Source of the DNA: Pyramidobacter sp.
GTDB taxonomy: Bacteria > Synergistota > Synergistia > Synergistales > Dethiosulfovibrionaceae
Assembly: GCA_016286835.1 (NCBI GenBank)
Contig: JAEEUD010000079.1
Coordinates: 1-7,879 of the forward strand
Direction: 5' to 3'
Length of the DNA stretch: 7,879 nucleotides
This document shows positions 6,187 through 7,879 of this stretch, in pieces. Below the pieces are notes generated by a model that was given only the letters and a program-made list of their open reading frames with translations, had not been told where the DNA came from and searched no databases. How positions within the stretch are numbered: position 1 is the first letter of the stretch; every line of letters starts with the position of its first letter. A program made the translations under genes and the position numbers.

Positions 6187-6203
6187 TGAAACGCATCCGT
6201 CAA
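6176..6203 (-). promoter_or_regulatory. Sigma-70-like promoter of the RraA-A/amidase operon
   Basis: On the minus strand TTGACG (6203-6198, 5 of 6) and a perfect TATAAT (6181-6176) are separated by 16 bp. The start would be near 6169, with a leader of about 85 nt before the ATG of RraA copy A at 6082. Confidence 0.7.
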
Positions 6204-6211
6204 GCGGAAAA

Positions 6212-6242
6212 TTGTATTTCCTAAATAGAAGTTGGCTATAAC
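6212..6242 (+). promoter_or_regulatory. Possible promoter of the RraA-like copy B gene
   Basis: A -10-like TATAAC (6237-6242, 5 of 6) is the best plus-strand candidate. The matching -35 is poor (TTGTAT at 6212-6217, 19-bp spacer), so an activator or another start site may be used. The bases TATAACG (6237-6243) also repeat a half of the candidate GntR site. Confidence 0.3.
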
Positions 6243-6243
6243 G

Positions 6244-6307
6244 CGCCGCGTCCTGCCGCGAAAGCGGGGGAGCGGCGGTACGGACGTGCAGGCGCGAAGC
6301 GCGTCCG
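6244..6307 (+). other. Two tandem GC-rich hairpins in the leader of RraA-like copy B
   Basis: First hairpin: outer 6-bp stem CGCCGC/GCGGCG (6244-6249 with 6272-6277) around an inner CCGC-GAAA-GCGG (6256-6267) with a GNRA-type tetraloop. Second hairpin: CGGACG/CGTCCG (6281-6286 with 6302-6307) around a small GCGC stem. No T run follows either. They end 17 nt before the AGGAGG (6325-6330). They could be a structured 5' leader or a DNA-level repeat; no known riboswitch is recognised. Confidence 0.4.
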
Positions 6308-6337
6308 CGCGATCATCATCCAACAGGAGGAAGATTC

Positions 6338-7009
6338 ATGATCATCATCAACCCCAGTGTCGTCACCCTGACCAACGAACAGCTTGCCGCGTTGAAAGGC
6401 ACGGAGCCGGCGACGATCGGACATTTCCGCAGCTTCGGCTTCAATACCGTCGATCTGCACGTGACAAAGCCCGACTGCCGCATCATCGGGCGTGCCGTGA
6501 CGCTGCGCATCCCCTCGATGGACTCCACGCTGTGCCACAAGATCGCCGAGTTCCTGGGGCCCGGCGACGTGCTCATGGTTGACCGCGGCGGCGACCTGCA
6601 GTACGCGCCCATTGGCGGCGGCGTCGCTTATTCCATCGACCACAGCCGTCCCGAGGCCGTCATCCTCGACGGCGCGATGACCGACGTGGCCGAGGTGGAG
6701 GAGCTTGCCACGCCGTTCTTCTACCGCCGCCTTTCGGCCATCACCACGCGCCGTTTCGGCTACGACGGCGAGATCAACACGCCCATCACCTGCTGCGGCG
6801 CACCCGTCAACCCCGGCGACATCGTTGTCGCCGACCGCAACGGCTTCGTCGTCATCCCTCCCGAAGAGGCAGTCGCAGCCTGCCGGGAAGCGCTTGCCCG
6901 CCAGAAGCGCGAGCAGGAGACGCTCAAGCCCTGGATCGACTCCGGCAAGACGCTGGCCTCGATGTCCGGCACCGACGAGCTGCTGGCCAAGGTCATGGGC
7001 AAGAAATAA
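6338..7009 (+). CDS. RraA-like aldolase/lyase, copy B (HMG/CHA aldolase family)
   Basis: A 223-aa paralogue of the divergent copy A. Shared blocks include EPATIGHFR (23-31), IGRAVT (50-55), GPGDVL (74-79), YRRLSAITTR (129-138), DGEINTPITCCG (143-154) and VNPGDIV (157-163). The class II aldolase motif is at G94, D116 and E119, again with Thr (115) where Arg is expected, so the change is a shared feature of both copies and not a single mutation. The C-terminal 35 residues differ most from copy A. Family enzymes cleave 4-hydroxy-2-oxo acids to pyruvate plus a second oxo acid, using a divalent metal; this copy's substrate is unknown. Start: AGGAGG (6325-6330) is 7 nt before the ATG. It has its own transcript, ending at 7022-7056. 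A hetero-oligomer with copy A, or use on a related substrate, is possible. Confidence 0.87.
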   Translation: MIIINPSVVTLTNEQLAALKGTEPATIGHFRSFGFNTVDLHVTKPDCRIIGRAVTLRIPSMDSTLCHKIAEFLGPGDVLMVDRGGDLQYAPIGGGVAYSIDHSRPEAVILDGAMTDVAEVEELATPFFYRRLSAITTRRFGYDGEINTPITCCGAPVNPGDIVVADRNGFVVIPPEEAVAACREALARQKREQETLKPWIDSGKTLASMSGTDELLAKVMGKK

Positions 7010-7021
7010 GCGGCTACATAC

Positions 7022-7056
7022 AAGAGCGGAGGCCCGATTTCGGACCTCCGCTCTTT
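7022..7056. terminator. Bidirectional terminator between RraA-like copy B and gntR
   Basis: An 11-bp stem (7022-7032 with 7045-7055) continues, after one mismatch, with 3 further pairs. It lies 12 nt after the stop of the plus-strand RraA-like gene and 18 nt past the stop of the minus-strand GntR gene. The T run is short (three T on the plus strand), so efficiency may be modest. Confidence 0.65.
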
Positions 7057-7073
7057 GACATTCTTTGTGCTGC

Positions 7074-7793
7074 CTACATCATCATCGTGAAATCGGCTTC
7101 GTACTCCCACTCGTCGGTGAACACGTACTGATTGCTCACCAGCAGCGGCTTGTCGGCGCTGTCCCAGATGAAGCGGCGCACGCGCAGGATCGGCGTGTCC
7201 TCGGGCAGCTCCAGCAGGGCCGCGAAGCGCGGCGGCGGCACGCGCACAGCCAGACGCTCGTGCGACCGCCGGGCCGTGACGGAGAACTTGGACATCAGCA
7301 GCTCCTTCAGCGACATGAAGTCGCCAGCGGCCTTGAACACGTTCAGGTCATAGCGCGGATGGAAGAAGTTTTCCAGCAGCACCGTCGGCTTTTCTTCGAT
7401 GCACTGAACGCGCACCAGCCGCGTCGCCGGTTCTCCCGCGTCCAGTTCGAGGAACTCGGAGATCTCGGCATCGGCGGGAACGGACAGATCGAGCTCGGCC
7501 GTTTTCGCCGTCAGCTTTCCCCAGTTCCGCTCGTAACACTTTAAAAATCCCGTTGCGATCAGCCACGGACTGGTGCGCGCCTGATCGGTGACGAACGTCC
7601 CCTTGCCCTGGCGGCGCACGACGAGCCCCTCGTTCTCCAGCACGCCGAGCGCCTGACGCACCGGCGCGCGGCTCGTGCCGTAGATCTTTTCCAGCTCGCT
7701 CTCCGTGGGCAGGAGCGCCCCGGGGCCGTATGTTCCGCCGCAGATCTTCATCTGCAAATCGCGGTAGATTTGAAAGTACAGAGGTATCGCCAT
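7074..7793 (-). CDS. GntR-family transcriptional regulator, HutC/UTRA subfamily
   Basis: A 239-aa ligand-responsive DNA-binding protein, usual HutC-type length. The N-terminal winged helix-turn-helix (about 1-70) shows PLYFQIYRDL, then LPTESELEKIYGTSRAPVR (28-46) as the HTH, and the wing VVRRQGKGTFV (58-68). The C-terminal UTRA domain (about 80-235) is shown by EPATRLVRVQ (121-130), LLENFFHP (139-146), PILRVRRFIWD (201-211) and SNQYVFTDEWEYEADF (220-235). UTRA domains bind small metabolites and release DNA. The ATG at 7793 is preferred to an in-frame GTG at 7802, since AGGCGG lies about 10 nt before the ATG but touches the GTG. It likely represses its own promoter and the RraA/amidase operon through the shared near-palindrome. 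The end, TMMM, is slightly unusual but in family range. Confidence 0.92.
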   Translation of the reverse strand: MAIPLYFQIYRDLQMKICGGTYGPGALLPTESELEKIYGTSRAPVRQALGVLENEGLVVRRQGKGTFVTDQARTSPWLIATGFLKCYERNWGKLTAKTAELDLSVPADAEISEFLELDAGEPATRLVRVQCIEEKPTVLLENFFHPRYDLNVFKAAGDFMSLKELLMSKFSVTARRSHERLAVRVPPPRFAALLELPEDTPILRVRRFIWDSADKPLLVSNQYVFTDEWEYEADFTMMM

Positions 7794-7823
7794 GGAACGC
7801 ACACCGCCTTTGTGTCAGAGTTC

Positions 7824-7842
7824 ATTATAACGACGTAATATT
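7824..7842. promoter_or_regulatory. Candidate GntR operator at the gntR promoter
   Basis: A 19-bp near-palindrome (ATTATAACGACGTAATATT, 7 of 9 pairs) overlaps the -10 box and extends past the expected start site, the usual place for autorepression. Its sequence resembles the element at 6168-6186. Binding is inferred. Confidence 0.45.
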
Positions 7843-7866
7843 ATTAAAGCAGTTCCGTTCTGTCAA
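7838..7866 (-). promoter_or_regulatory. Near-consensus sigma-70-like promoter of gntR
   Basis: On the minus strand a perfect TTGACA (7866-7861) and TAATAT (7843-7838) are 17 bp apart. The start would be near 7831, giving a leader of about 40 nt before the ATG at 7793. Such a strong promoter would suit a gene held down by its own product. Confidence 0.75.
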
Positions 7867-7879
7867 GTGTGAATAAATT

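Noticed and set aside
1..7879. Insertion sequences, CRISPR arrays, tRNA or rRNA genes
   Set aside because: No transposase, regular spaced repeats, terminal inverted repeats or RNA gene structure was seen on either strand.

Overview
This is a GC-rich bacterial window (about 60% G+C by eye) from a Gram-negative-type organism. Strong sigma-70-like promoters, clear Shine-Dalgarno sites and a periplasmic-binding-protein-dependent TRAP transporter are present. The mix of TRAP transporter, RpiR and GntR/UTRA regulators, RraA-like lyases and a Cys-rich DUF3795 protein would suit an anaerobic organic- or amino-acid degrader such as a member of the Synergistota (for example Pyramidobacter or a relative). 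That placement is a guess from gene content and not proven by the sequence.

Layout from left to right: (1) the window opens with a hairpin and T-tract that looks like the terminator of an upstream gene; its 3' arm carries the -35 box of the promoter of an RpiR-family regulator (93-965, +). (2) Two tandem terminators separate this from a minus-strand TRAP transporter: large permease dctM (2402-1122) and small permease dctQ (2897-2403), stop-to-start adjacent. (3) A small Cys-rich DUF3795 gene (3022-3354, +) sits on the opposite strand between dctQ and dctP, splitting the transporter operon. (4) The TRAP binding protein dctP (4437-3445, -) has its own good promoter. Upstream of it on the same strand lie a Nit1/Nit2-type carbon-nitrogen hydrolase (5375-4548) and an RraA-like aldolase/lyase (6082-5411). 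(5) A 255-bp intergenic region drives that minus-strand operon and, divergently, a second RraA-like paralogue (6338-7009, +). (6) A bidirectional terminator separates this from a convergent GntR/HutC (UTRA) regulator (7793-7074, -) that has a near-consensus promoter at the right edge.

How it may work together (inference): the set looks like an uptake-and-catabolism locus for an organic acid, probably a carboxylated keto or hydroxy acid or its amide. The TRAP system imports it, the Nit-like amidase hydrolyses an amide bond, and the two RraA-like proteins would do a retro-aldol or decarboxylation step. Both RraA-like proteins carry Thr where class II HMG/CHA aldolases have the motif Arg, so their reaction may differ from the known one. 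GntR and RpiR are the likely local regulators. A 19-bp near-palindrome at the gntR promoter recurs, with 12 of 19 identical bases, on the -10 box of the RraA/amidase operon promoter, which suggests GntR controls this locus. The substrate cannot be read from the sequence. No mobile elements, CRISPR arrays or RNA genes were seen.
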